DNA from: GCA-2731375 sp964462145
Lineage (GTDB): Bacteria; Pseudomonadota; Alphaproteobacteria; GCA-2731375
DNA: 20,579 bases
Assembly (NCBI GenBank): GCA_964462145.1
Contig: CAYWYB010000057.1
Coordinates: forward strand, 1 to 20,579
Direction: 5' to 3'
Part shown: in pieces, positions 14,198 to 20,579 of the stretch
Position numbering within the stretch: position 1 is the first letter of the stretch
Layout: every line of letters begins with the position of its first letter
The notes under the pieces: generated by a model
Databases searched by the model: none
Told to the model about the DNA's origin: nothing
The model's input: only the letters and a program-made list of their open reading frames with translations
Made by a program: the position numbers and the translations under genes

Positions 14198-16580
14198 CGC
14201 CTCTCGTTTCGCCTTCCGTATCACCCTCCAGCGTGGAACCAGTCGGTGTCGCCATGGGTGGATAATCGACACGATTGTGGAATACACCCAGGGTCAAGGT
14301 GCGGGTAAACGTGGTTTCGATAATGTCCAGATCGCGCAGGGTCAGATTGCAGTCATCCAGCTCGCCTTCGCTGACGCGCATCTCGATAACATCGCGGACT
14401 CGCGCGCCAACGCTTGCCGCGGTCGGATCTTTCAGGGCTCTGGTCGCGGCTTCGATGGAATCGGCCAGCAATAGAATGCCGGCTTCCCGCCGCTGCGGCC
14501 GAGGTCCGGGATAACGGTAGTCTTCCTCGGGGCCATTAAAACCTTGGGCCTTGGCCTTTTCATGGAACACCCGCAACAGCGTTGTTCCCTGATGCTGGGC
14601 GATGCCCTCCAGAATCAACCGGCCCAGCTTGGCCTTGCGCGCCATCTCCAGGCCGTCGAGAATATGATGCAGGATCACCCGGGCTGAAACATCGGGCGCC
14701 AGGCGGGCGTGAATATTGTCGCTGCCGCGCTGGTTTTCCATGAAATAGGCCGGCCGTTGCAGCTTGCCGATATCGTGATACAGGGCCATGACGCGGCACA
14801 TAAGGCCATTGGCGCCAATGGCCTCGGCGCCGGCTTCCGCCAGGTTGGCGACCATGGTGGAATGGTAATAGGTGCCCGGCGCCTTCAGGGCCAATTCCTT
14901 CAACAGCGGATTGTCGGCCGAGGCCAACTCCAGCAGACGGGTATCCGTGGTCTCGTCGAACAGCCATTCAAAGGCCGGCAACAGGCCCAATGTCGCTACC
15001 CCGACCAACAGGCCCGAGACCACCGCGCCGAGCATCAGGGGAAGATGTTCGCTGCCCATGGCATGGCCGGCAAGGGTCACGGTGACCGGCACCATGGCCG
15101 CCTGGGCCAGGGCCACCATCAGGCCAATGCGCAACAGATCAATGCGACGGCGGCTGCGCCGGGCGGCGATGCCGGCGACCAGGGCACCGACGATGTAATT
15201 CGTTGCCAGCCACAAATCGCCATTCACCCGATAGGCCAGGAACAAAGTCAAAACCACCCCGACCAGCAACGATGTCCGCGCATCGACCAGCAACGATACC
15301 AACACCGTGGCCAGCGCCAAGGGTATGAAATAGGCGGCGGCGTCGGGATCAAAGCCCATGCCGTCGGCAAAACCCAGGCCGGCATAGAACATGGCGACAC
15401 CGATTAGGGAGGTGGCGGCGACAATACTCAGGGTCAGATATGCGGATTTTCGGCCAAAGCTGAGCGGCACCCGGGCGCGGGAGAAAAAGATCGCGCCCAG
15501 CAGCAGAAAGCCTACTAACAAACTCGCGACGGCAACCATTTCACGCCAGACCTGACGCCCGTCGGCATTCTCGTTCAGGATGCCAATACGGCGCCAGGCC
15601 ATGGCGGTAACCCGGTCGCCCCGGCGAACGATAACCTCGCCCGCCTTGATCCGCAGAAACACGGGTTCGACACCCGCCACTGCTTGGTCGCGCCGTTTCT
15701 GGCTGGCGACCTGGTTGGGTTGCAGATTTGGCCGCGCAATCTCCTGCGCCGCTTGCAGAATCCAGCTGCGTACGATACGGGCTTCACCATAGGGGGCATC
15801 GCCGGCCCGGGCCGTCATCAGGCGGCGCAATTGGCGTAAATCAATGATGCCGACGGTGTTTTCCCGGCGCGAACCCATTTTCAGGCTCAGGTCCCAGATT
15901 TCCAGACTGCCGCCGGCGCCGGAGTCGCTTCCGGATGGCAGGGCGCCACGGTCGGCGATCACCTGGCGGTCGAGGCCCATGTTTAGAAAGAAATTGATCG
16001 CCAGTGCCGCATCGCTGGGATCGGCCAGGCCTTCGAGCAGGGCAAAGACGCCGCTGCCAACGGCGGCGCCAAGTTCTTCCTGAAAGGCGGCCCTGCGGTC
16101 CGCCGCCGGCTTGGCGTCGTCCGCTTTTCGCGCCTTCAGATTGGCCAGCGCTTTGAATACCTTGTCGCCGAGGCCAAAATAGAGATCGGAATCATAGTCA
16201 AAGATTTCGGCGACCCCGGCCCGGACTTCTTCTCGGCGGGCCTCGGTTGCTGCGCGGTCCTCAATCAGGACATCACGGCCGGCGCGGATCGTCGCCTGGG
16301 CCACGGTATCAATGGCGGGTTGCGCCACCCTGCCGCCACCGGGCTGGATCAACAACATAGTCATCAGCACGATAAAGCCCAGCACGGCGGCGATATCCCG
16401 CACCGGCCGCCAGCGCTGCCAACGGTCGTCCGCCAGGGCCACGACGGCCGCCTTGCGCAGCGCCTCGCGTGTTTCCGCCAAACCGCCGGGACCCATAGGC
16501 CCCGAGATAGGTGGCGTACCGGGTGATGTACCGGGCGGTGTGCCGGCCGGCGTATCTGGACCGTCGTCGTTGCCCTGCAT
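14139..16580 (-). CDS. PgpH/YqfF-like 7TM receptor-HD phosphohydrolase
   Basis: The 813-residue membrane protein has the architecture of the PgpH/YqfF family. A short Pro/Gly-rich cytoplasmic N-terminus is followed by a transmembrane helix at about 62-79 and an extracytoplasmic domain at about 80-340. A run of hydrophobic helices spans about 345-540, and a cytoplasmic HD domain occupies about 565-775. The HD metal ligands are visible: His573 (YYHSTMVANLAE), His602-Asp603 (YHDIGK), a His pair near 638-639, His663 (AQHQGT) and Asp707 (LLADSIEA). In Firmicutes and Listeria such proteins hydrolyse cyclic di-AMP; whether this bacterium makes that nucleotide is not known from the window. It starts 2 bp after phoH and its low-complexity C-terminal tail overlaps ybeY by 59 bp. 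Placement between phoH and ybeY matches the Firmicute arrangement. Confidence 0.9.
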   Translation of the reverse strand: MQGNDDGPDTPAGTPPGTSPGTPPISGPMGPGGLAETREALRKAAVVALADDRWQRWRPVRDIAAVLGFIVLMTMLLIQPGGGRVAQPAIDTVAQATIRAGRDVLIEDRAATEARREEVRAGVAEIFDYDSDLYFGLGDKVFKALANLKARKADDAKPAADRRAAFQEELGAAVGSGVFALLEGLADPSDAALAINFFLNMGLDRQVIADRGALPSGSDSGAGGSLEIWDLSLKMGSRRENTVGIIDLRQLRRLMTARAGDAPYGEARIVRSWILQAAQEIARPNLQPNQVASQKRRDQAVAGVEPVFLRIKAGEVIVRRGDRVTAMAWRRIGILNENADGRQVWREMVAVASLLVGFLLLGAIFFSRARVPLSFGRKSAYLTLSIVAATSLIGVAMFYAGLGFADGMGFDPDAAAYFIPLALATVLVSLLVDARTSLLVGVVLTLFLAYRVNGDLWLATNYIVGALVAGIAARRSRRRIDLLRIGLMVALAQAAMVPVTVTLAGHAMGSEHLPLMLGAVVSGLLVGVATLGLLPAFEWLFDETTDTRLLELASADNPLLKELALKAPGTYYHSTMVANLAEAGAEAIGANGLMCRVMALYHDIGKLQRPAYFMENQRGSDNIHARLAPDVSARVILHHILDGLEMARKAKLGRLILEGIAQHQGTTLLRVFHEKAKAQGFNGPEEDYRYPGPRPQRREAGILLLADSIEAATRALKDPTAASVGARVRDVIEMRVSEGELDDCNLTLRDLDIIETTFTRTLTLGVFHNRVDYPPMATPTGSTLEGDTEGETRGDADRDHRVHPLPGVADRPA

Positions 16581-16582
16581 TT

Positions 16583-17674
16583 CTAGTCCCTGCCGGCTCT
16601 TGTCTTGCCGGCCTGATCGTAGGCCCGCACGATGGTACCGACCAGGGGATGGCGGACCACATCGTCGGCGCCGAATTCAATCATCTTGATGCCCCCGATG
16701 CCGCCCAGAATGCCCAATGCATCTTTAAGACCGGACGGTGTTCCCGCCGGCAGGTCAACCTGGGACGGATCGCCCGTCACCACCATGCGGCTGTTCTCGC
16801 CCATGCGGGTCAGAAACATCTTCATCTGTACCGGTGTGGTATTTTGCGCCTCGTCCAGGATAATACAGGCGTTGGACAAGGTGCGGCCGCGCATATAGGC
16901 AAGCGGCGCCACCTCGATATCGCCCGCGTCACGGCGGCGCAAAACTCGGTCGCCTGGCATCATGTCGTACAGCGCATCGTACATGGGCCGCATATATGGA
17001 TCGACCTTTTCCTCCAGCGCGCCGGGCAGAAAGCCAAGGCGTTCGCCGGCCTCGACCGCCGGGCGGGTTAGAACGATGCGTTCCACGGCCTCTTCCAGCA
17101 ACATGGAAACCGCGATCGCGACTGCCAGATAGGTCTTACCAGTACCAGCCGGGCCCAAGCCAAAGACCAGATCATGATGCCGCATGGCGTCCACATACGC
17201 CGCCTGCTTCGGCGAGCGCGGGGTGATCAGTTTTTTCTGAGTTCTGATGAGCGTGTCTTCCGCGCCGGTTGTCCGCCGTGACGCGCTTTCAGGTTTGCTC
17301 TTGGATTTACGCTGGGATTTACGCTCGGATTTTGCCGCCTTGGTCCCTTCGCCGGTTGCATCGGACCGCGATTGCGTTTCGGTTTGTTCGAGCGGTTGCA
17401 CCTCGGCCATGCGGACGGCGCCATCCACATCCGCCACCGTGACTTCCAGACCGCCTTTCAGGCGCTGGTACAGATCTTCGAGGGCGGCGCGGGCCACCGC
17501 CGCTGAATGTGCCTCGCCCAGGATCGCTACTCTGTTACCCCTCGGCACCAGCGACAGGCCCAGCCGTTGCTCAATCCGGGCCAAGTGGCGGTCATGCTCG
17601 CCAAACAGCGGCGCCAGCAACCGGGTATCATCAAAATCGATCACCAGGGCCGGTTCGCCGCCATTTGTTGCCAT
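16583..17674 (-). CDS. PhoH-like ATPase (YbeZ)
   Basis: The 363-residue protein is a PhoH-family P-loop ATPase of the YbeZ type, commonly encoded beside ybeY and thought to act with it in RNA metabolism. The N-terminal 95 residues form a small nucleic-acid-binding-like domain. A basic Lys/Arg/Ser-rich linker (about 100-140, with KSERKSQRKSKSKPES) joins it to the ATPase domain. Walker A is GPAGTGKT (about 174-181) and Walker B is IILDEAQNT (about 270-278), followed by the TGDPSQVDLP sensor motif and the C-terminal VRHPLVGTIVRAYD. I use the ATG at 17674, 2 bp after the miaB stop. A TTG at 17680 overlapping that stop has a better-spaced GGAG and could be the true start. It is followed closely by the HD gene. 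Confidence 0.94.
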   Translation of the reverse strand: MATNGGEPALVIDFDDTRLLAPLFGEHDRHLARIEQRLGLSLVPRGNRVAILGEAHSAAVARAALEDLYQRLKGGLEVTVADVDGAVRMAEVQPLEQTETQSRSDATGEGTKAAKSERKSQRKSKSKPESASRRTTGAEDTLIRTQKKLITPRSPKQAAYVDAMRHHDLVFGLGPAGTGKTYLAVAIAVSMLLEEAVERIVLTRPAVEAGERLGFLPGALEEKVDPYMRPMYDALYDMMPGDRVLRRRDAGDIEVAPLAYMRGRTLSNACIILDEAQNTTPVQMKMFLTRMGENSRMVVTGDPSQVDLPAGTPSGLKDALGILGGIGGIKMIEFGADDVVRHPLVGTIVRAYDQAGKTRAGRD

Positions 17675-17676
17675 GT

Positions 17677-19221
17677 TCAAATTATCTGCTCCATGTTGCT
17701 TGCCTTGCTCGCCGGCGGCATCGTTGCCGCCCGTCGTATATCCGCTGCTTGATCGCCGCTAAACAATTGGCCCGCCAGGCTGTTGGCATGGGCATCGGTG
17801 ATCTCAACCTCGACCATTCGCCCCAGCATCGAAGCCGGGCCATCCAGATGCACCGCTTGCATATATGGGCTGCGGCCAACCAATTGACCGGGCCGCCGGC
17901 CAGGCCGGTCCAGCAACAGGCGCATGCGCCGGCCCACCATCTGCTGATTAAAGGCCTGTTGCTGGCTGTCCAACAGGGCCTGTAGCCGTTGCAGCCTTTC
18001 GCCGCGCACATCGTCGGGTACTTGATTTTCCAGCAAGGCCGCCGGCGTGCCGGGGCGGGGGCTGTATTTAAAGGAATAGGCCTGCGCGTAGTTGACCTCC
18101 GCCACCAGCTCCATGGTGGCCTCGAAGTCCGCGTCGGTCTCGCCGGGAAAGCCGACAATGAAATCTCCCGAGAGGGCAATGTCGGGCCGCACCTGGCGCA
18201 GACGCGCGACGCTGGCCCGGTATTCCGCCGCAGTATAGCCCCTGTTCATGGCGGCCAGTATGCGGTCCGATCCCGACTGTGCCGGCAGATGCAGGTAGGG
18301 CATCAATTTTTCGCAGTTGCCGTGCGCGGCATACAGGCTGTCGGCCATGTCCGTGGGATGAGACGTGGTGTAGCGGATCCGCTCCAGACCATCGATCCCG
18401 GCCAGTTGGGCAATCAATTCGGCCAGATCCCATGTCGTGGCGGTGGTGCCGCTGGCGCCCGCGTCCGGTGCCGCGCCGTGGTAGGCGTTGACATTTTGGC
18501 CCAGCAGGGTGACCTCGCGTACGCCGGCCTCGACCAGGGCCTGGCACTCCGCCAAAACCGCCTGACCGGGGCGCGAGAATTCCACGCCCCTGGTATAGGG
18601 CACAACGCAGAAGGTGCAGAATTTGTCGCAGCCTTCCTGGATGGTCAGAAACGCGGTACAGCCCGCCGCCGCGATATCCGCGCGGGCCTTCGGCAGATGG
18701 TCGAATTTTGCCTCGTCCGGGAATTCCGTATCCAGTACCCCCGCGCCCTTGCGGCCTTGCGTACCACCGTTTTTTTTCGCGGCGCCTTTTTTCGCGGCGC
18801 GCTCGGCGCGGGCGATCATTTCGGGCAGGCGGTGATAGGTTTGCGGGCCAAGGACAATGTCCAGAAACGGCGCCCTGGCGAGCATCTCGGCCCCCTCGGC
18901 CTGGGCCACGCAACCGGCGACGGCAAGCACCGGGCCTGGGTCTTCCGGATTGTCCTCTACCCGCTGTTCCTTGATCTGGCGCAGGCGGCCCAGCTCGGAA
19001 TAGACTTTCTCCGCTGCTTTTTCGCGGATGTGGCAGGTGTTGAGAATAACCATGTCCGCCTCTTCCGGGCCGTCGGCCTGGGCATAACCCAGGGGCGCCA
19101 GGACATCCGCCATGCGGGCCGAATCATAGACGTTCATCTGGCACCCGTAGGTGCGGATAAAAAGTTTCTTAGCCAAGGAATTTTCGGGGCAAGGGAGGCC
19201 GACCGCGTCCGCAATAACCAC
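17677..19221 (-). CDS. miaB: tRNA-2-methylthio-N6-dimethylallyladenosine synthase
   Basis: MiaB is a radical-SAM methylthiotransferase that converts i6A37 of certain tRNAs to ms2i6A. The 514-residue product has the N-terminal UPF0004 domain with cluster cysteines Cys27 (YGCQMN), Cys63 (NTCHIREKA) and Cys104 (AGCVAQ). The radical-SAM CxxxCxxC motif is at Cys198, Cys202 and Cys205 (GCDKFCTFC), and a TRAM domain lies near 440-495. A Lys/Ala/Gly-rich insertion (about 141-160, AAKKGAAKKNGG) lies between the first two domains. The start is uncertain. The GTG at 19221 has no good Shine-Dalgarno and immediately follows a 6-bp GC hairpin, and an in-frame TAG lies just upstream of it. A TTG at 19176, nearer to the conserved KKLFIRTYGCQ, is the alternative. 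Confidence 0.95.
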   Translation of the reverse strand: MVIADAVGLPCPENSLAKKLFIRTYGCQMNVYDSARMADVLAPLGYAQADGPEEADMVILNTCHIREKAAEKVYSELGRLRQIKEQRVEDNPEDPGPVLAVAGCVAQAEGAEMLARAPFLDIVLGPQTYHRLPEMIARAERAAKKGAAKKNGGTQGRKGAGVLDTEFPDEAKFDHLPKARADIAAAGCTAFLTIQEGCDKFCTFCVVPYTRGVEFSRPGQAVLAECQALVEAGVREVTLLGQNVNAYHGAAPDAGASGTTATTWDLAELIAQLAGIDGLERIRYTTSHPTDMADSLYAAHGNCEKLMPYLHLPAQSGSDRILAAMNRGYTAAEYRASVARLRQVRPDIALSGDFIVGFPGETDADFEATMELVAEVNYAQAYSFKYSPRPGTPAALLENQVPDDVRGERLQRLQALLDSQQQAFNQQMVGRRMRLLLDRPGRRPGQLVGRSPYMQAVHLDGPASMLGRMVEVEITDAHANSLAGQLFSGDQAADIRRAATMPPASKASNMEQII

Positions 19222-19283
19222 CGCCGGCTACCCGGCGTCCGCTATTGGTTTCGCTCTCGCGCGCCCGGTATATATTCGGGCGC
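19222..19283. other. Two GC-rich stem-loops in the miaB leader
   Basis: The first has arms CGCCGG (19222-19227) and CCGGCG (19232-19237) with a 4-base loop and abuts the annotated miaB GTG. The second has arms GCGCCCG (19261-19267) and CGGGCGC (19277-19283) with an AT-rich 9-base loop. Both lie downstream of the likely miaB promoter. The first would hinder initiation at the GTG; no U-tract follows either on the minus strand. Confidence 0.5.
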
Positions 19284-19318
19284 TGGCGATGTTGGTTCAT
19301 TCCCTTATCGCGCTCCAC

Positions 19319-19346
19319 ACTATGTTATCAGGGAAAACACTATCAA
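19319..19346 (-). promoter_or_regulatory. Possible promoter of miaB and following genes
   Basis: On the minus strand TTGATA (19346-19341) and CATAGT (19324-19319) are 16 bases apart, each with four of six consensus matches. Transcription would start near 19312, about 90 bases before the miaB GTG. A further TTGACT at 19364-19359 could form an alternative with a poor -10. The fur-miaB gap of 226 bp supports a promoter here. Confidence 0.38.
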
Positions 19347-19447
19347 TAGGGCGCAAATAGTCAAGAAGTCAGGCCGCCGTCAACCTATGCGTTTCGATAT
19401 CTTCCGGGGCCGATGATCTGGGGGTAGTTCCGGCGCTGGGAGCGGCT

Positions 19448-19906
19448 CTAGTCGCCGCCGTCATTCCCGTCGTCATCGCCGCTGCTCGAAGGGCGCCCGT
19501 CCTGCAAAGGTACACCGTATAGTTCCATTCGATGACCGACCAGACGGAAGCCCAGATCGGCTGCGATTTTTTCCTGCAATCGTTCCATTTGTTCGTTCTG
19601 AAATTCGATCACCTTGCCGCTTTCGGTGTCGATCAAATGATCATGATGATCGCTTTCGGCACGCTCAAATCGAGCCCGGCCATCACCGAATTCCAGGCGC
19701 TGCAAAATGCCCGCGTCCTCAAAAATGCGCAGGGTGCGATAGACGGTTGCAATAGATATTTTCGGATCCAGCTTGCTGGCCCGGCGATAAACCTCTTCCG
19801 CGTCGGGATGATCGTCGGCTTCCGACAGTACGCGAGCCACGACGCGGCGTTGCCCGGTCATCCGCAGACCGCGTTCCATACAAAGCCGTTCTATATGCCC
19901 CGGCAT
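19448..19906 (-). CDS. fur: Fur-family metalloregulator (Fur/Mur type)
   Basis: The 152-residue protein is a Fur-family repressor that binds DNA when loaded with iron or, in many alphaproteobacteria, manganese. The winged-helix domain covers about 1-82 (GLRMTGQRRVVARVLSEADD, HPDAEEVYRRA, the recognition segment ISIATVYRTLRIFEDAGIL). The dimerisation/metal domain follows with SDHHDHLID (His87, His88, His90), FQNEQMERLQEKIA and HRMELYGVPL. No CxxC structural-zinc motif is present, which fits the alphaproteobacterial Fur/Mur group. The ATG at 19906 has AGGA just upstream. An acidic Gly/Asp tail ends the protein. It lies 55 bp after mucR and upstream of miaB, a common alphaproteobacterial order. 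Whether iron or manganese is the physiological signal cannot be decided from sequence. Confidence 0.93.
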   Translation of the reverse strand: MPGHIERLCMERGLRMTGQRRVVARVLSEADDHPDAEEVYRRASKLDPKISIATVYRTLRIFEDAGILQRLEFGDGRARFERAESDHHDHLIDTESGKVIEFQNEQMERLQEKIAADLGFRLVGHRMELYGVPLQDGRPSSSGDDDGNDGGD

Positions 19907-19961
19907 GCAATCCTACCCCCCAGCCGTCCAACCACCTAGAGCGTGACGATGAAAGATCCCT

Positions 19962-20384
19962 TTAAGCCGCTCCGCGGCGGCTTCGTGATGTGCCCAGACC
20001 AATTTTCTTGGCCAAGTCGCGGCGTTGTTCCGCATAATTCGGCGCAACCATGGGATAGTCCGAGGCTAAACCCCAGCGCTCCCGGTACTGATCGGGTGTC
20101 ATGTCGTAGGCGGTCTTCAAATGCCGTTTCAGCATTTTCAGTTTCTTGCCGTCTTCCAGGCAGATAATGAAATCCGGTGTAATTGATTTCCGGATTGGCA
20201 CGGCTGGTTGCGGTTTTTCCGCAGCCGGGGCAGCTTCCTTGCCAAGTTCTGCTAAAGTCGCGTAGACCTGCTGAATCAATTGCGGTAATTCACTGACAGG
20301 AACGCCGTTGTTAGAAACATGGGATGCAACAATGTCCGTGGTTAGCGTCAATAGTTCACTAAGATCAGTACCTTGTTCAGCCAT
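19962..20384 (-). CDS. MucR/Ros-family transcriptional regulator
   Basis: From the ATG at 20384 (MAEQGTDLSELLTLTTDIVA) the protein has 140 residues, typical of MucR. The N-terminal helix promotes oligomerisation in relatives. The C-terminal zinc-finger-like domain starts at FIICLEDGKKLKMLKRHLKT and continues YDMTPDQYRERWGL, DYPMVAPNYAEQRRDLAKKIGLG. Compared with the Ros zinc finger (Cys-Cys-His-His), only Cys75 and His88 are kept; the second ligand position is Asp78 and the fourth is Tyr93. MucR proteins act as nucleoid-associated-like repressors binding AT-rich DNA, controlling exopolysaccharide, motility and cell-cycle genes. The open frame extends to 20435 but the extra 17 residues are not MucR-like and lack a Shine-Dalgarno; AGAGGA precedes the ATG at 20384. 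A 7-bp stem-loop covers the 3' end. Confidence 0.94.
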   Translation of the reverse strand: MAEQGTDLSELLTLTTDIVASHVSNNGVPVSELPQLIQQVYATLAELGKEAAPAAEKPQPAVPIRKSITPDFIICLEDGKKLKMLKRHLKTAYDMTPDQYRERWGLASDYPMVAPNYAEQRRDLAKKIGLGTSRSRRGAA

Positions 20385-20447
20385 GTTACCAGTTCCTCTA
20401 AGAAAATCAGACAATTGCAAATGCACGGACTTCATAATTCAGGAATA

Positions 20448-20476
20448 ATATTAGAATTTTGTTGCCTTTTGTGCAA
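20448..20476 (-). promoter_or_regulatory. Probable sigma-70-type promoter of mucR
   Basis: On the minus strand TTGCAC (20476-20471) and TAATAT (20453-20448) are 17 bases apart (each four of six consensus positions). Transcription would begin near 20441, giving a 57-base leader before the mucR ATG. The surrounding DNA is markedly AT-rich compared with the rest of the window. Confidence 0.55.
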
Positions 20477-20579
20477 TAGAAAAACAATAAATCGGGAATA
20501 TTTGTTTTAGTATTTAGATATTGGGTGATTGTGCAACATGACGTCTGGACTTTCGGCTTTCCGCTGATCAGTCATCCTG
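20477..20579. promoter_or_regulatory. AT-rich region upstream of mucR
   Basis: No gene is visible. From about 20437 to 20525 the sequence is strongly AT-rich with many T-A steps. The 8-mer TTGCACAA (minus strand) occurs twice: over the mucR -35 (20476-20469, ending CACAA) and again about 60 bases upstream (20536-20529). MucR and Ros relatives bind AT-rich DNA and repress their own promoters, so this is a plausible autoregulatory region. Beyond about 20537 the base composition returns to normal and I see no assignable feature. Confidence 0.35.

Noticed and set aside
17989..19416. A 475-codon plus-strand open frame opposite miaB
   Set aside because: It lies entirely antisense to a clearly conserved gene, has no recognisable domain and an arginine/glycine/histidine-rich composition typical of GC-rich shadow frames.
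19964..19983. GC-rich 7-bp hairpin at the mucR stop codon as a terminator
   Set aside because: Arms AAGCCGC and GCGGCTT pair well, but no T-run follows on either strand, so I do not call it a terminator.

Overview
The window is a contiguous block of conserved alphaproteobacterial core genes, all read from the minus strand. Gene content, gene order and protein sequence all point to an alphaproteobacterium. The markers are a MucR/Ros regulator, a Fur/Mur-type Fur, a PraR-like XRE regulator next to metK, and the orders fur-miaB-phoH-ybeY-corC-lnt and rimP-nusA-ylxR-infB-rbfA-truB-rpsO-pnp. The DNA is moderately GC-rich, and I cannot place the organism below class level with confidence. I see no insertion sequence, prophage, tRNA, rRNA or CRISPR array, and no defence or biosynthetic cluster. 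The long plus-strand open frames are antisense shadows.

In transcription order (right to left) there are three groups. (1) Regulators and RNA/envelope genes, 20384 down to 11052: mucR, fur, miaB, phoH, a PgpH-like 7TM-HD phosphohydrolase, ybeY, corC and lnt. From miaB onward the genes are tightly packed or overlapping, which suggests one operon for tRNA modification, rRNA maturation and quality control, and lipoprotein acylation. (2) XRE regulator, metK and trmB, 10925 down to 8443: a methyl-group module in which MetK makes S-adenosylmethionine and TrmB consumes it. Candidate control elements lie upstream of both the regulator and metK. (3) The translation/transcription operon, 8293 down to 1: rimP, nusA, ylxR, infB, rbfA, truB, rpsO and the 5' part of pnp, covering ribosome assembly, transcription elongation control, initiation factor 2, pseudouridylation, S15 and RNA decay. 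It has a good sigma-70-type promoter just after trmB.

The most interesting material is regulatory and lies between the genes. The metK leader can sequester the metK ribosome-binding site through a hairpin-loop pseudoknot that resembles the logic of SAM/SAH-type riboswitches. A pair of dyads overlaps the likely promoter of the XRE gene. A terminator-like hairpin sits inside the leader of the rimP-nusA operon. The 319-bp rpsO-pnp spacer holds several strong inverted repeats. Among the proteins, the notable items are the PgpH-like HD protein placed between phoH and ybeY as in Firmicutes, its 59-bp out-of-frame overlap with ybeY, and a MucR whose zinc finger lacks two canonical ligands. No clearly new multi-gene system is visible.
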